This document shows positions 1 to 11,268 of a stretch of DNA of 64,000 nt, piece by piece (position 1 is the stretch's first letter; each line of letters begins with the position of its first letter). The translations under genes were made by a program, and so were the position numbers. Source of the stretch: Histomonas meleagridis (lineage: Eukaryota; Parabasalia; Tritrichomonadida; Dientamoebidae); NCBI GenBank assembly GCA_020186115.1, contig WSYJ01000178.1, positions 186,001 through 250,000 on the forward strand, written 5' to 3'. The notes beneath the pieces were generated by a model, which was not told the DNA's origin, did no database searches, and saw only the letters and a list, made by a program, of their open reading frames with translations.

Positions 1-2
1 TG

Positions 3-655
3 TTTTCACTTGAAGATGACGAACTTCTTGCATATCTTGTATCAAAATATGGAACAAACAATTGGTTTGAGATTTCAAAGGAAATTTCAGGAAAAACCCC
101 ACGCCAGTGCAAAGACAGGTGGACAAATTACTTATCTCCAGAAAATACATTTTCACCATGGACAAAAGATGAAGACGAACTTATTATATCAATGGTTAAT
201 GAAATTGGAACTAAATGGTCATCTATTTCAAAGTCAATTCCAGGAAGATCTGATAGTTCAATTAAAAATCATTGGTATTCTGGTTTAAAAAATTTTTGTC
301 AAACTGATTATCAAGGGAAGTACGTAATGAACTGGGAAGCTTATGAACAAAAAAACAAACAAAAAAACAAACAAAAAATGAGAACATATCTGGGGAAACC
401 TCGAAAGCGGGAACAGTTGAACCCGCTTTACAAAAATTCGACTTTGTTCCACCTCTTCCATCAAACTTATCCGAGGCCACTAAAACAGTACCTCGAAAAG
501 TTCTTCCATCGATTGGAGTATTCCTTCAAAGTTGCACGAATAACGCGGAAACAATAGAATACAGCAGTCCTTGCAAAGAACCTGCATCTGTAAAGTACCA
601 GGTAAAACCAATTCCAAAAATGAGTAATTTCAGAAAAATTATTTTAGGAAGTTAG
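3..655 (+). CDS. Myb/SANT DNA-binding protein, 5' partial, probable frame break
   Basis: Likely a sequence-specific DNA-binding transcription factor of the large trichomonad Myb family. The reading frame is open from the window edge. It shows most of one SANT repeat (WFEISKEISGKTPRQCKDRW) followed by a complete second one (SPWTKDEDELIISMVNEIG and later RSDSSIKNHWYSGLK), an R2R3 layout. The frame used by the repeats runs to a stop at 557. After the A-rich stretch at about 348-380 a different frame gives a more protein-like C-terminus (FDFVPPLPSNLSEATKT) ending at 655. I infer a one-base slip in that A-rich tract, either an assembly error or a real mutation. The start lies outside the window. 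SANT calls are strong; the C-terminus is uncertain. Confidence 0.75.
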
Positions 656-794
656 TAAAAGCCTGAATTTCCTCCTTTTATTTTTGTTCGGCTTTTTTGA
701 AAAAACAACTAGAAAGTATCAAAGCTAACGCAAGAGTGCTTTATCCTTGTTTTTGTTGAAAAATGTCACTTTTCGAACTGGCAAAAAGAAAATA

Positions 795-800
795 AACGGT
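795..800 (+). promoter_or_regulatory. AACGGT Myb-type motif upstream of the CSN7-like gene
   Basis: AACGGTCGCG lies 20 nt before the ATG at 821. The same core recurs shortly upstream of several other genes in the window (see findings). AACGG fits the known Myb recognition consensus YAACKG. Promoter function is inferred. Confidence 0.4.
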
Positions 801-820
801 CGCGCTGGCAAAATTCCTCA

Positions 821-1306
821 ATGAGCAACGTCAATAAGATCCTGAATGATCCAAACGAAATGTTTTTGGACGTTTACCTCAAGGACTTTAATGAGGGATC
901 TCCTGAGTATAAGCTTCTCTCTATATTTTCTTATGGTACTTGGAGTGATTATCTTTCTTTTGAAAGTTCATGCCCTAAAGAACTTAAGTTGGAACCTAAT
1001 AGTGAGGCAGCAAGAAAACTCAAGAAACTCACTTTATTATCTTTGGGCGCAAAAGAATCTTGTATTCAATTTGCTAAGATCAAAAAAGAACTATCAATCG
1101 ATAACGTTGCTGATCTCGAATCACTGGTAATTGATTTGATGGCTTCTAATTATATAGATGCAAAAATCGATGAACAAACAAGCTGCATTATTTGTGATCG
1201 TGCTGTATCCCGTTGCGTTAAGAATGACGAAGAAAGCATCAAAAGAATAATTCAAGAAATCAAAAACTTCAGGGATAAAATTTCAAACGCCCTTAAAGTT
1301 CAGTAA
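821..1306 (+). CDS. COP9 signalosome subunit 7-like PCI-domain protein
   Basis: Predicted 161-aa subunit of the COP9 signalosome (or the related eIF3/proteasome-lid PCI family), which regulates cullin-RING ligases by removing NEDD8. The central part matches the CSN7 pattern: FSYGTWSDYLSF, then a helical KLKKLTLLSLGAKESCIQFAKI segment, and the winged-helix end with IDNVADLESLVIDLMASNYIDAKID. It is shorter than animal CSN7, lacking most of the N-terminal helical repeats. The start is the first ATG after the AACGGT motif. It stands alone between the Myb gene and the ankyrin gene. Another PCI protein (eIF3m-like) is possible, but the YGTW/TLLSLG pattern favours CSN7. Confidence 0.6.
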   Translation: MSNVNKILNDPNEMFLDVYLKDFNEGSPEYKLLSIFSYGTWSDYLSFESSCPKELKLEPNSEAARKLKKLTLLSLGAKESCIQFAKIKKELSIDNVADLESLVIDLMASNYIDAKIDEQTSCIICDRAVSRCVKNDEESIKRIIQEIKNFRDKISNALKVQ

Positions 1307-1502
1307 ACTTACATTATTGATCACAATAAACACCTTTTTTAATAATTTAAACAAATTTTTGGCAAAAGTGTCTTTGATTCCCATTTGGTTTGTAATATTA
1401 ACATTATCAACTTCATTTTTCCAAACATTTTCAACTTCATTTTTAGTTTTAATTTCCATTGTAAATTAAATAGTTTATGATTGTACGATAGGAAAAGTGT
1501 TA

Positions 1503-4311
1503 ATGAAAAAGAATGAAAATATTCAAGTTGATCCAAACCAATATTTAGGGAAACTTCAAACCTTAGAACGTAATATAATGAGTTTAAATGAAGAAAACAT
1601 TGAACAAATTTCAAAAACAATACTTCTTTTATTTGATGAAAACTTTCCTTTTTCATTCAATCTTATTATATGTAGGCTTCTTTATTCATTTTTTATCTCT
1701 AGAACAAAAGATATTAATATAATATTTAAATTTTTATCTGAAATTAAAACTAAAGAAATTTGTTCCGATATTTTTCATGTTTTTCATAAGTTCATTTCTA
1801 CATTATGTTCACAAGAATATTATTATCTAATTTCAAAAATGATTGAAAACAAATATATTTGTTATGATCAAGTAAAAAATAAACTTTTATCAAAATTTTC
1901 GCAATGCATGATTAGAAATAGAGTTGATATACCCACTGATATTGATAAGCAATTTTATGCGAATATTGAAGCACTTAATAAAGATGATTGGAAACTTCAT
2001 AAACAATTAATTCATGAAGGAGTTAATCCTTTAGAGATAACAAAAATAATTCGATATGATGATATAGAAAAACTTCAAAAAATATCATCAGAAACAAATT
2101 TCGATTTTAATCAAAAAGTTAATCCGGCTCTATACGAAAGATATTCATTAGTTAACAATAGCAATGTTTCACTTATTGATTATGCTGCATTTTTTGGATC
2201 GATTAATTGTTTTAAGTTTTTAATGTTAAATGGATCCGATTTAACTAACGCAGGGAAATATGCTGTTGCTAATGGTAATATTGAAATTATTCATTTGTGT
2301 GAACAAAACCATTCTTCCTTCCAAAAGTCATATGAAACAACAATTAAATTTCATAAAAATAAAATCTTTCATTATCTTTATGAAAGAAAACTTAGTGAAA
2401 TAAAAAGTTTAGAAGATTTGGGAATAAAATGTATTAAACATAATAATTTTGAAATTTTTGGATTTTTGGAAAAAGAGGGACTAAAAATTACTGAAAATAT
2501 AATTCAAGAAGCAGCAAAAACAGGTAATATATTCCTTGTAAAACAATTTCAAGAAGAATTAAAATTGACCAACAATTTGTTGATTGATTCTATTCATTCT
2601 GAAAATGGGGAAACTATTAATTATATTCTTGAACAAGATCAAATTGATATTAATCAAAAAGATATTAATTTGGATTATTTAATATTAGTTTTAAACTTTC
2701 GGATTTTTATAGCTATTTTCGGAATTTTTTATAAACATTTTTTACAGCTCTTATATATGCTTGTGAAAGTAATCAAATTGATGTTGTTAAGATTCTAATT
2801 GAACATAATGAAATTGATATAAATGCTCAATCTGTGATTTTAATAACAATTTTTATGTTTCAACTTTATTTTTGGAGTTTATTTATTGTCATTTGGACAG
2901 CTTTAATATGTGCATGTGGAAATGGAAATTATGATATCGTAAAAATGCTTCTTGAACAAAAACAAATCGATATTAACATGAGCAGTGTTTTTTTATCTTT
3001 CATTTAGTTAAATCATATAATTTTTTGTTTTAATTTTTATTTTGGAGTTTATTTACACCATTTTGGACGGCACTCATGTGCGCATGTAAATATGGTCATA
3101 GGAAAACTACAGAATTACTTCTTCAGAATGAAAATCTTGATATAAATAAGAAAAATATTTAATGACCTTATTGAATATTTAATACTCTAAAATTATGTTA
3201 TCCTTTTGATATTGGTGTATTTATATAATAATTTTGACAGCACTTATGTATGCTTGTGATAATAATTTCCCAAAAATTGTTAAATTACTTGTTGAACATA
3301 AAAGAATAGATGTGAATATGAAAAATATATGTTTATTAAATTCGATGTTTTTTTCTTTTTTATGGATTTTTTCTTTATCAAATATATCATCACTAATTTA
3401 TCCATGTCAAAAAGGTGCAAGTAAAATAGTATCTATGCTTTCATCACAAAAAAATTTAGATATCAATGAAAGAATGATAAATATTAAATTTTTAAAGTTG
3501 GTTTAAAAAAATTGATGTTAAATTATATTTTCTGGAATTAACTTAAATATAATTGGAATGCCCTTATGTATGCATGTAAAAATGAGTATATTGATATTAT
3601 TCATATACTGCTAAATCATAAGGAAATTAACATAAATGCAACAGATGTTATCAAATTACATCCAATGTTTTTTCCCAAGACTTCAAAATTCAAATAATTT
3701 TTTGGAATCAATTTTAATTTTCTTTAACATGTCTTATGTATGCATGTTATTTTAACATTATAAATGTTATTAATATTCTTCTTAATCAGAAGGAAATTAA
3801 TGTTAATGCCAAATCTATTTGTATGAATTTTTTAAAATTCATTTAATTTATATTCTATTTTATTGTAATATTTGGTGTTTTCATGTATTTATTCAAACAG
3901 CATTTATGTTTGCTTGTAAAAAAGGTCAAATTGAAGCAGTTAAATTACTTCTTGAGAAAAAAGAATTAAACATCAATGAGAAAAGTGTTTATTTAATTAT
4001 GCCAATGTTTATATTTTCTATTAACTGTTTTTAATAATTATTTGGAATTTATATAGAAATTAAAGTACTGCACTAATGTTTGCATGCAAATCACAACAAA
4101 TAGAAATAGTCAAAATTCTTCTTAAACAAGAAGGAGTTAATATAAATGAGAAAACTTTTTCATTCATATTTGTAATGTTTTTTATATGTGTTTTCTGTAA
4201 TTTTTAAAAATATGGAGTTTTCTTGATTAATTGAAAACAGCGCTTTCTAAAGCTATCAAAAAAGGATCACCTAAAATTGTAAAATTATTGCAAATAACTG
4301 GAATAAAATAA
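1503..4311 (+). CDS. Ankyrin-repeat protein (DUF3447-like N-terminus), split into 30-codon modules
   Basis: Exon 1 (1503-2663, 387 codons, phase 0) encodes a helical N-terminus typical of trichomonad ankyrin proteins (LIDYAAFFGSINCFKFLML and EEGLKITENIIQEAAKTGN patterns). It is followed by modules at 2744-2833, 2897-2986, 3067-3156, 3237-3326, 3387-3476, 3557-3646, 3727-3816, 3897-3986, 4067-4156 and a final 4237-4311 ending in TAA. Each full module is exactly 90 nt and open, encoding patterns such as TALMYACDNNFPKIVKLLVE. Read through, the spacers introduce stops and frame changes, so a full protein (about 681 aa if only the modules are joined) needs removal of the spacers. Exact boundaries may differ by up to 9-12 nt, because the usual ankyrin NGxT turn residues are missing between modules. 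The ATG at 1503 is the first in frame. Function is probably protein-protein interaction; partner unknown. Confidence 0.7.
2664..4236 (+). repeat. 170-nt higher-order array: 90-nt ankyrin module + 80-nt spacer
   Basis: Spacers are 2664-2743 (80 nt), 2834-2896 (63), 2987-3066 (80), 3157-3236 (80), 3327-3386 (60), 3477-3556 (80), 3647-3726 (80), 3817-3896 (80), 3987-4066 (80) and 4157-4236 (80). They usually begin RTTT or RTWA-like and contain stop codons. Each carries TTTGGA, TTGGT or a close relative (TCGGA, ATGGA) whose four-base core ends exactly 20 nt before the next module. They do not begin and end with GT...AG, and modules start ACN-GCN (Thr-Ala). Sequence identity between spacers is low, apart from length and these anchors. 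Confidence 0.85.
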
Positions 4312-4397
4312 AAAAAAAATATTGGCCAATTATTTAACTTGCATAACTTGCTTAGAAATTTTTGCTTTAATATGAGATAAAAATGAAATTTAAAAAA

Positions 4398-4425
4398 AAA
4401 AATCAAAAAAACTCCTCCCGTGTGG
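4398..4425 (-). repeat. Target-site copy: tRNA-Asn 3' end plus T-rich trailer (distal)
   Basis: The last 14 nt of the tRNA-Asn gene (read on minus: CCACACGGGAGGAG) followed by a T-rich trailer recurs here, at 6694-6722 and at 12783-12811. This copy lacks one A and runs into a longer T tract, so it probably represents the original downstream flank of the tRNA gene. It bounds the 3' end of retroelement copy 1. Confidence 0.85.
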
Positions 4426-6693
4426 TTTATTCATTAATCATTTTACAATTATGTGTTGACTAAAACAAAGTTAAGCCAGTTACTACTTTAATGTAACCTG
4501 ACTTGAGCCATTTGACTCATCCGCGCTCATGTATCATTTCGACATCAGATGAAGGAACTGAAAAGATAGGATCATTAGAGCCAATCTCTACATGATCAGA
4601 TAAAACAGATGAATCAGTTTCTTCATCTGAATGTATGATGTTATTATCAGGCACTCTTACTACTTCTTGTATATTATTATTCTCGTTAGCATTATTATCT
4701 CTATTATTTTGTGTTAATATATTGTGATCATTAGTAATAAGTTTTTGAGATTCTCTAAGTGTGGATAAAGTTATTCTTTTAGCAAATCTTTTAAAGAGAC
4801 TTTTAGATCCTGCTAAAGTTTCTAAATGTTCTAAAGATTTCTTAAATCATACACCTAAAAAAGAAATTACTATTGCATAAAAGTTAACTTCTTTATTTGT
4901 TTGATTCCTAATATCATTACATAAATCTTTATATTTGTCAACTTTTCCTGTATATCTAATTTCAAGAGAATTAACATCATTCTCATTAAAGTCACCATAA
5001 GGAAAAGTAACTTCTATAATATAATATTGATCGTTTTTAATGAACCAAATATCCGGTCTTAAATTACTAAATTCACTTTGAATTGGGATGTTATTCTCTT
5101 TTTTAATGAATTATCAATGTAAATAGTAGGTCTCAAACCTGGTTTAGTTTTTAACATGTCAACTATTTCTCTAATAACTTTATCATGTCTAATATTAAAA
5201 ATATGTAATAATTTCTTACAATCATTCAACTCATGTGTCTAAGAGAATCTTCAGCACCACCTAATGGACAATTTGATATAATACCCCTACCAGCCAAACG
5301 AGCATTTTGTTTTGTAAAAAACCTGTTAGTTCTAGCTTGAGCTGTAAATTTAATAAAATTATTTTCAGCTTTTGATATAAATTGATTCAAAAAATAATTA
5401 GATGATTTATTATTTTTCAGAGTTTTTAATGTGTCACCTTCAAGTGGGAGACTTATTAAGTCATGATAATGTTTTTCTTTATGATAATCATTGATAGTTT
5501 TCAAGAAATCTGATTGAAGACGAACTAATTTAAGATTAATCGTAGTAATTTCCAAGGTAATTTTATCCGAATTGACATTTTCTTCATTTATATCATTAAA
5601 GAGTAAGGCATTTTCATCATCATCTTCTAAACAATTGTAAAGACATAATTTATAATTATTTCTATCAATTACTTGAAGAACCCGGCAAAAAATGTTTGAT
5701 GTTCCGGTATTCTTCTCTAAATTATTATTCATGATGTTATCGATAATATTTTTATCATGTGAATTATTCTTTTCGATATCTTTAAATTCATACAATCTTT
5801 CCTCCAAACAATATGAGTGGAAAATATCTTTTAGAGTTGTATTTTTCGATAAATAATCTTCTCTTCTTATCTAATACGTCTATAAAGTTACTCGTAACTT
5901 TGACTTTTTTAGTAGTATTAAAATTATCATCAACTAAAGGACCTTGAGTCATCGCGTTAATTATTTTCGATTCATGATTTTCATGATTAAATAAATTAAT
6001 TTGTTGTTGTTGTGATGAATTTATAGCTAAAGTATTATATTGTTGATTTATATTGAGAGCCTGGTTAAAAATTTGATTAAATGTACGATTTTTTAGAAAT
6101 ACTTTAACTTTAATATAATAATTAACTAAATTAGTGATTTCTTTAGCTATAAATTTTATTCTCGGATGATCTTCACATAATCTAAAAGGTCGTTCACGTA
6201 ATTCAGGAATGTTAATAAAATTATATAAGTTAAGTTTTCCTTCAAGAATTTTTTCTGGAGTCGTAGGAATTGGTATAATATTTCGATCAAATTGTAGTTG
6301 ACCGTGGAATACACGGATTTGTCCTCTTCCTGCTAAAATAAACCTGTTTTGTGGATCAATAATTGGAAGGTGTGGAATAATTCTGCGATCAGATGAAATG
6401 ATCGCTACTTCTGGGGGTTGAGTTCTATCAGTTTCTGTCTCAGTGTATGGTGAATAGTGAATATCTCGTACTAATAGGATCTCTTGTTGTAAGGGTTGAG
6501 TCGCATCAAATCTGATTTCGAAAAAAGTTCATCGCGATTTCCTATTTCTGAGTCTCTTTCCTTACCATCTGGGGAAGAGCTTTCAATGTAACGTGGTCGT
6601 TCTATGTCTGCGGGATCATCATCAATCTTGAAATTATCTGATGATGCAATTTTCGAAACCGAAAAAACTATATCAAAGAAATCAATATTCATG
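4426..6693 (-). mobile_element. Non-LTR retrotransposon copy 1 (R2-like), internally deleted
   Basis: This 2.3-kb element lies between two copies of the tRNA-derived target repeat. On minus it starts with ATGAATATTGATTT, as copy 2 does, and ends in AATGAATAAA, also shared. The N-terminal part (6692 to about 5870; RDIHYSPYTETETD, then IIPIPTTPEKILEGKL) aligns by eye to the N-terminus of copy 2. It then jumps to the C-terminal part (5862 down to about 4525), so zinc fingers and reverse transcriptase are deleted. Frames are broken several times. The element is dead, and diverged from copy 2 (roughly two thirds identical in the endonuclease by eye). Confidence 0.85.
4523..5862 (-). pseudogene. 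C-terminal endonuclease region of retroelement copy 1
   Basis: The minus-strand remnant encodes a zinc-knuckle-like segment (SNCPLGGAEDSLRHM near 5230-5280). A restriction-like endonuclease core follows: RPDIWF ... YYIIEVTFPYG ... KVDKYKDLCND (about 5060-4910), matching the PD-(D/E)xK arrangement of R2/NeSL/CRE-type elements. The motif ISFLGV is followed by an in-frame TGA where copy 2 has Trp, and there is a frame change near 5105. It ends around MIHERG and a stop. It cannot make an intact protein; the assignment rests on motif order and on copy 2. Confidence 0.7.
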
Positions 6694-6722
6694 AAAAATC
6701 AAAAAAATCTCCTCCCGTGTGG
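6694..6722 (-). repeat. Target-site copy between the two retroelements
   Basis: This is a second copy of the tRNA-Asn 3' fragment plus T-rich trailer. On the minus strand it directly follows the AATGAATAAA end of copy 2 and precedes the ATGAATATTGATTT start of copy 1. It is identical over 29 nt to 12783-12811. Confidence 0.9.
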
Positions 6723-6951
6723 TTTATTCATTCATAATTATCTCTAAAAGAAATTAAGATTAAGTACAAATTAAGTTATTCATCATCTGGTGATGACGTA
6801 TGCTCTTGGTTGCCATTCTCTAAGTGAGAACCATCCGAAGTAGAATGATCTCTTGAGTTTAGAATCACCAAATTTGCATAAAGCTCATTTAGTTCATCTG
6901 TTTGAACTTCATCACCTGACCCTTCGGATGTAAGAGACTGGTCCGTGTTCG

Positions 6952-7458
6952 CTATGCTCTCGGATTCGGATTCTTCTTCTTCAAATTCTGATTCAATATA
7001 ATTCCATTATTATTATCCGAATTATTATAAATTAGTCGTTGTGATTCCCTTAAAGTTGCTACAGTTATTCTTTTCGCGAATCTCTTAAACAAATCTTTAG
7101 ATTCTGCAAGAGTTCTCAATTCATCTGATGATTTGTTTAACCAAGCGCCTAATGATGAAATGACTATAACATAATAGTTGACTTCTAGACAGGATTGTTC
7201 TTTGATATCCTTACATAAACTTGTATATTTATCTTTCTTCTGATCGTATCTTTCATTTAAAGAATTAATGTCATTCTCATCAACATCTCCATAAGGAATT
7301 GTTACCTCGATTAAAGTGTAATCCTGATTATTATAGTACCAGATATCAGGTTTACATCTCCTGTTTTCGCCTTCAAATGGATTATTATCATTTTGAACAT
7401 TTTTAATAGTTGAGTCAAGGTGAATAATTGGTTTGTTACCAGGTTTTGCTTTTAACAT
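6952..7458 (-). pseudogene. Restriction-like endonuclease domain of copy 2
   Basis: The remnant carries CKPDIWYYNNQDYTLIEVTIPYG followed by KKDKYTSLCKDIKEQ, then LFKRFAKRITVATLRESQRLIY. In REL-endonuclease retroelements this region nicks the target strand and primes reverse transcription. Catalytic-type residues PD, the E of IEVT and a downstream KxxKY are all visible. It ends with a frame break at the 3' side (NPNPRA). The segment is fused by deletion to the linker NTGTS, which lacks the CCHC knuckle seen in copy 1. Confidence 0.7.
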
Positions 7459-7676
7459 TTCACATAATTCTTCAATAACTGCATCATGTCTTTTCTTAAA
7501 TGTATTAATATATAATTATATGATGTTCCGGTATTCTTCATTATATTATTCTTCATGATATCATCGAAAATATTTTTATCATGTGAATAATTCTCTTCAA
7601 TATCTTTAAATCTATATGATTTTTCCTCCCAACAAAGTGAGCGGAAAATATCTTTTAGAGGTGTATCTTCCGAGAA

Positions 7677-8960
7677 TCAAAGTTTTAAAAAACAAGAAAT
7701 AATTAGATCATCATGTCTTTCATATAAATCATTAATTCCTGCACCAATATCTTTCCATGCAGTATAAAAGAAATCTTTAGGTAATGAAGTAGTTTTTAGA
7801 TTTGAATTTAAAGCTGATCTAATTCTTTTATCTAATTTTAATATTTCTGATTTATTTACTGCTTCATTTAAAAATATATAATCTAATGCAGGAATAATAA
7901 ATCTTTTGATTGCATCAATCATTTGATTCCATTTTAAGGGTGATGAACAAATATCACCTATATCTTCTATTGCTTTAATTATTTTATATCTAGCAGCTTT
8001 AGCTTTAGTTGATTTCATTAAAGCAGAAGTAATTCCTAAATATGTAATACCTCCTCTTAAATTTAACATTGGGATTAATTCATTATTAATTTTAAAGTTA
8101 GTAATAGCCATTTCTCTTTTATTATTATTATTAATATAATTAAAAGTTCTACACTTAGAAGTATTTATTTTCATATCAGTATAAGTACAAAATCTTTCGA
8201 CTGTTTTAATTAAATTTTCCATACCTTTTTCTGTATCCGATATTAATACTAAATCATCTGCATAGGCTTGTGCACAAATTGATTTACCATTAATATGAAA
8301 TCCATCAATTTTATTATTTTCTAATGTCCCTAATTAAAGGATCAATACATAAATTAAAAAGCTAAAGGTGAAAAAGGACAACCTTGTTTTACTCCACAAT
8401 TTATGGGTATAAAATCAGAAGTCCCTTTAACAGGAATTTGAATTTTAGTTTTAGAATTATTATAAGTTGCTTTAATTAGATCTATAAATTGTTTATCAAA
8501 ACCATAATTATTTAAAGTTTTAAATAATTGAGAATGAGGTATGGAACCGAAGGCATCAGAGAAATCTATAGAGGTAATATAAATTGCTCCTTTCTTCCTA
8601 GAAACATGTTGAATAAATTCATTAATCATTATTGCATGTTCTGTAGTACCATTAGGAGTTTGCATAAAACCTTTTTGAGATCTAGCTATAAAGCGATTAT
8701 TATTATTAACATTTTGTAATGCTCTAGTAATTAATACCATCCAAATACGATAAAAAGTAGGTGTAATAGAGATAAATCTCCAAGAATGAGGATTTTGAGC
8801 ATCATATTTTTTGTATAACATAATTGTTTTACTTAATTTAAATAATTCAGGACATTTTTTAGTTAACATAGTAATTTTAGTAGTAATTTTAATTAATTTA
8901 ATAGTAGTAGTATCTCCTAATTTCCAAATATAATTAGAAATACCATCGGGACCATAAGCA
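7677..8960 (-). pseudogene. Reverse transcriptase region of copy 2
   Basis: RT motifs run in order on minus. WRFISITPTFYRI and FIARSQKGFMQTPNGTTEH come first, then the catalytic SIDFSDAFGSIPHSQLF, then GVKQGCPFSPLAF. YADDLVLISDTEKGM follows at about 8220-8285, then a thumb region (CTYTDMKINTSKCRTFNY, and RGGITYLGITSALMKS). QKGF and KQGCPxSPLxF are typical of R2-like non-LTR elements. A frame change lies near 8340 between the SPLAF and YADD blocks, and another near 7677. Both catalytic Asp sites are present, but the frame is broken. Confidence 0.9.
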
Positions 8961-9226
8961 GCCGCATTAGATCTAGAAAAATTGCATGTTTAATATTATC
9001 ATCATCAAAAATATAATTTAATAATAATTCATTACTATTAGGGTTAATAATATCTTTAAAATCAAATTCCTGGGAGTCATTAATAAATTTTTCTTGACTC
9101 CAATTATTACCATATTCCATCATAAAATCTTCAGGATTTAAGTTACATTCAGGAGTCGTATTATTAGTGATAAACCAACGTAAACATCTACTAGAATCTT
9201 CCATGTAAAGATTTTGTACTAAACCT

Positions 9227-9601
9227 TTATAGTTTTGATTTTTTTTTATTATTATTACTAACTTGATTTTCTTTAATTTTAGCATCAATGAATTTGATTT
9301 TATTTTCATAATAGTCTTCCGCTGATTGTATTAGATTTATAATATCTTGAGGCTCATTAATTTCAAGAATAGATTTTATTTCATCCGGGAGGAAATTGAT
9401 GGTTTTAATAATCTTTTCTTGAAGTTTAGACATTGTATTAAGAATAAATTGAGATTGAGGCTTATGATATAAATCTTTAAATTTGTTTAACCAAAACGTA
9501 ATTTTACATAAATTATGTGTCTCCATTTCTTTGTTACGAAGATCTATTCTATCTTCTGTGCTAGTGACTACTGTGTTCCTTCTGTTTAACATTTTATTCA
9601 A
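9227..9601 (-). pseudogene. Linker region between zinc fingers and RT of copy 2
   Basis: A polar, partly helical segment (QFILNTMSKLQEKIIKTINFLPDEIKSIL) lies between the finger region and the RT. It continues in another frame through 8917-9309 (ICFLRWFITN-like stretch, then SNAAAYGPDGISNYIWKL by eye just before the RT). No catalytic motif is visible. It may correspond to the RT-0/N-terminal extension region of R2-type proteins. Confidence 0.45.
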
Positions 9602-9784
9602 CGGAATTTTTTAAAATATCTCTTAATTCATCACGAATTAACATATTAATTTTAGAAAGGCAACCTTCCCAAATATAAAAAATCTTCATCGTTACAATTA
9701 TTATAATCTTGAGGTTTACAAATTTCTATTAAAGGTTCGATTTTATATTTAAATAAATCTGGTAATTTAGCTCTAATTTTAAAT

Positions 9785-11264
9785 TTATTTTTTACCCCAA
9801 GTTTTAGGTAATGATATAAATTGAGATTCTTGTTCTTGATTATCAGAAGTCCATTTTCTAGCTAAAATTAATAATTGGTCTCTATTTAAATTTTTAATTT
9901 TATTTAAATCAAATTCATTATTAATTAAATTTAAATTTACTGGGGGATGTATTTGATCTGGAGGAGTTAAATTTAATGTTCGGGAATTTTGAATTGCTTG
10001 TAATTGTAAATCTCTATTTAAATTAATACGGTCATTTTCTTCTCTTCTTTGTCTTTGTTCCATAGCATTTGTTTGTTCATTATTTAAAATGAAAGGAATT
10101 TCTCTGACCGCTAATCTTTCTCTTTCTGTGATTGTTCTACTCATAAACACTTTATCTTCATAATCTTTGATATCTTTTTTAATTACTTCTAATTCTGTTT
10201 CATTAAAATTTAAATACATTAAAGGACAACATTTAATTCTATAATAAGGTAAATTTGTACCTTCAATAGTATTTAATGCATGATTCTTTTTACAATGATT
10301 ATGTAAACCTTTAGAATCAGAAGTCCAATATGTTTCACAATATTTACAAACAAAACCTTCTTTAAGTTTAATTATATCTAAACATGAAGGAATTTATGTC
10401 GTAAGTATTAACATATTGTAACATTGTAGACCAAAACCAACCAATAGAATTCTTCATTTTCTCAAAATCTTTATGAGAATAAGTAATATGAGAGAAAAGG
10501 GATTTATTTGTATTTGAAAAATATTTACAATTAGGTATTGGACAAACGTAAACATTATTTCGATAACACTCAGGTTTATCTTCTTCATAAATTAATTTCC
10601 AATATAAATCATTATTGATTAAATATTTAATGCAACCATATAAATGATTTTGATCAGGTTTATGATTATGAACTTTAGTCATATGACTAATCAAATCATT
10701 ACCTGATTTAGTTAATTTATAACATTCACATTGACAAGGGAATTGACCTGGTGCACACCATTTATTTTCTCTAATCATAATATGAATTAATGGTTGTTTA
10801 GCTAAATTAATATCTTCATGTTTCCAACAATTTAAGTTATTTAAATTCTTCCATTTATTAATAAAATCTTTAATATCATCAGGTAATCTACAAAGTTTTA
10901 AGTCACTAATTAATTTATTATAAATAATATCATCTGGTAATAAATCACTAATATCATCAATTCCGGAATCTGAATCATCTGAACCCTCTGAATCAGAAGG
11001 ATCAGGAAAAGAAGGATTATTTGATGGATCATTATTTGAAGTATCAGTAGAAGTAATATGATTAACATTATCATCTGAATAAGTATCTGAAGCATTGTAA
11101 TTTGAATCATCTGAAGAAAAAGTAGATAAATTAGTAATTTTTAAAAATTTTGGAACACTAATATAATTAAATTCCAAAATTGGGACTATAACATCTATTG
11201 TTTTAGTTTCTTTGATAATATTGATTTTCATTTGAGGAATTTCAGCATCATAAGTTAAATCCAC
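9785..11264 (-). pseudogene. C2H2 zinc-finger region of retroelement copy 2
   Basis: Three putative fingers are visible on minus. The first is CQCECYKLTKSGNDLISHM with HNH (about 10660-10745). The second is CPIPNCKYFSNTNKSLFSHI then TYSH (about 10475-10550). The third is CKYCETYWTSDSKGLHNHC with KKNH (about 10283-10350). A basic/polar stretch follows (TITERERLAVREIPFILNNEQ). Three N-terminal fingers are also found in the R2-A type group, where they bind target DNA. The acidic segment DPSDSEGSDDSDSGIDDISD precedes the fingers. A frame change lies near 10365. Confidence 0.75.
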
Positions 11265-11268
11265 TTCA

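Noticed and set aside
2744..4156. Idea that ankyrin spacers are U12-type AT-AC introns
   Set aside because: Many spacers begin AT and an AC follows at the module start, but that AC is part of the conserved Thr codon and no TCCTTAAC branch motif is visible.
2664..4236. Idea that the first ankyrin gene is an ordinary decayed pseudogene
   Set aside because: Nine modules keep exact length, frame and no stops, unlike the clearly decayed array at 60.6-61.2 kb; not excluded, but less likely.
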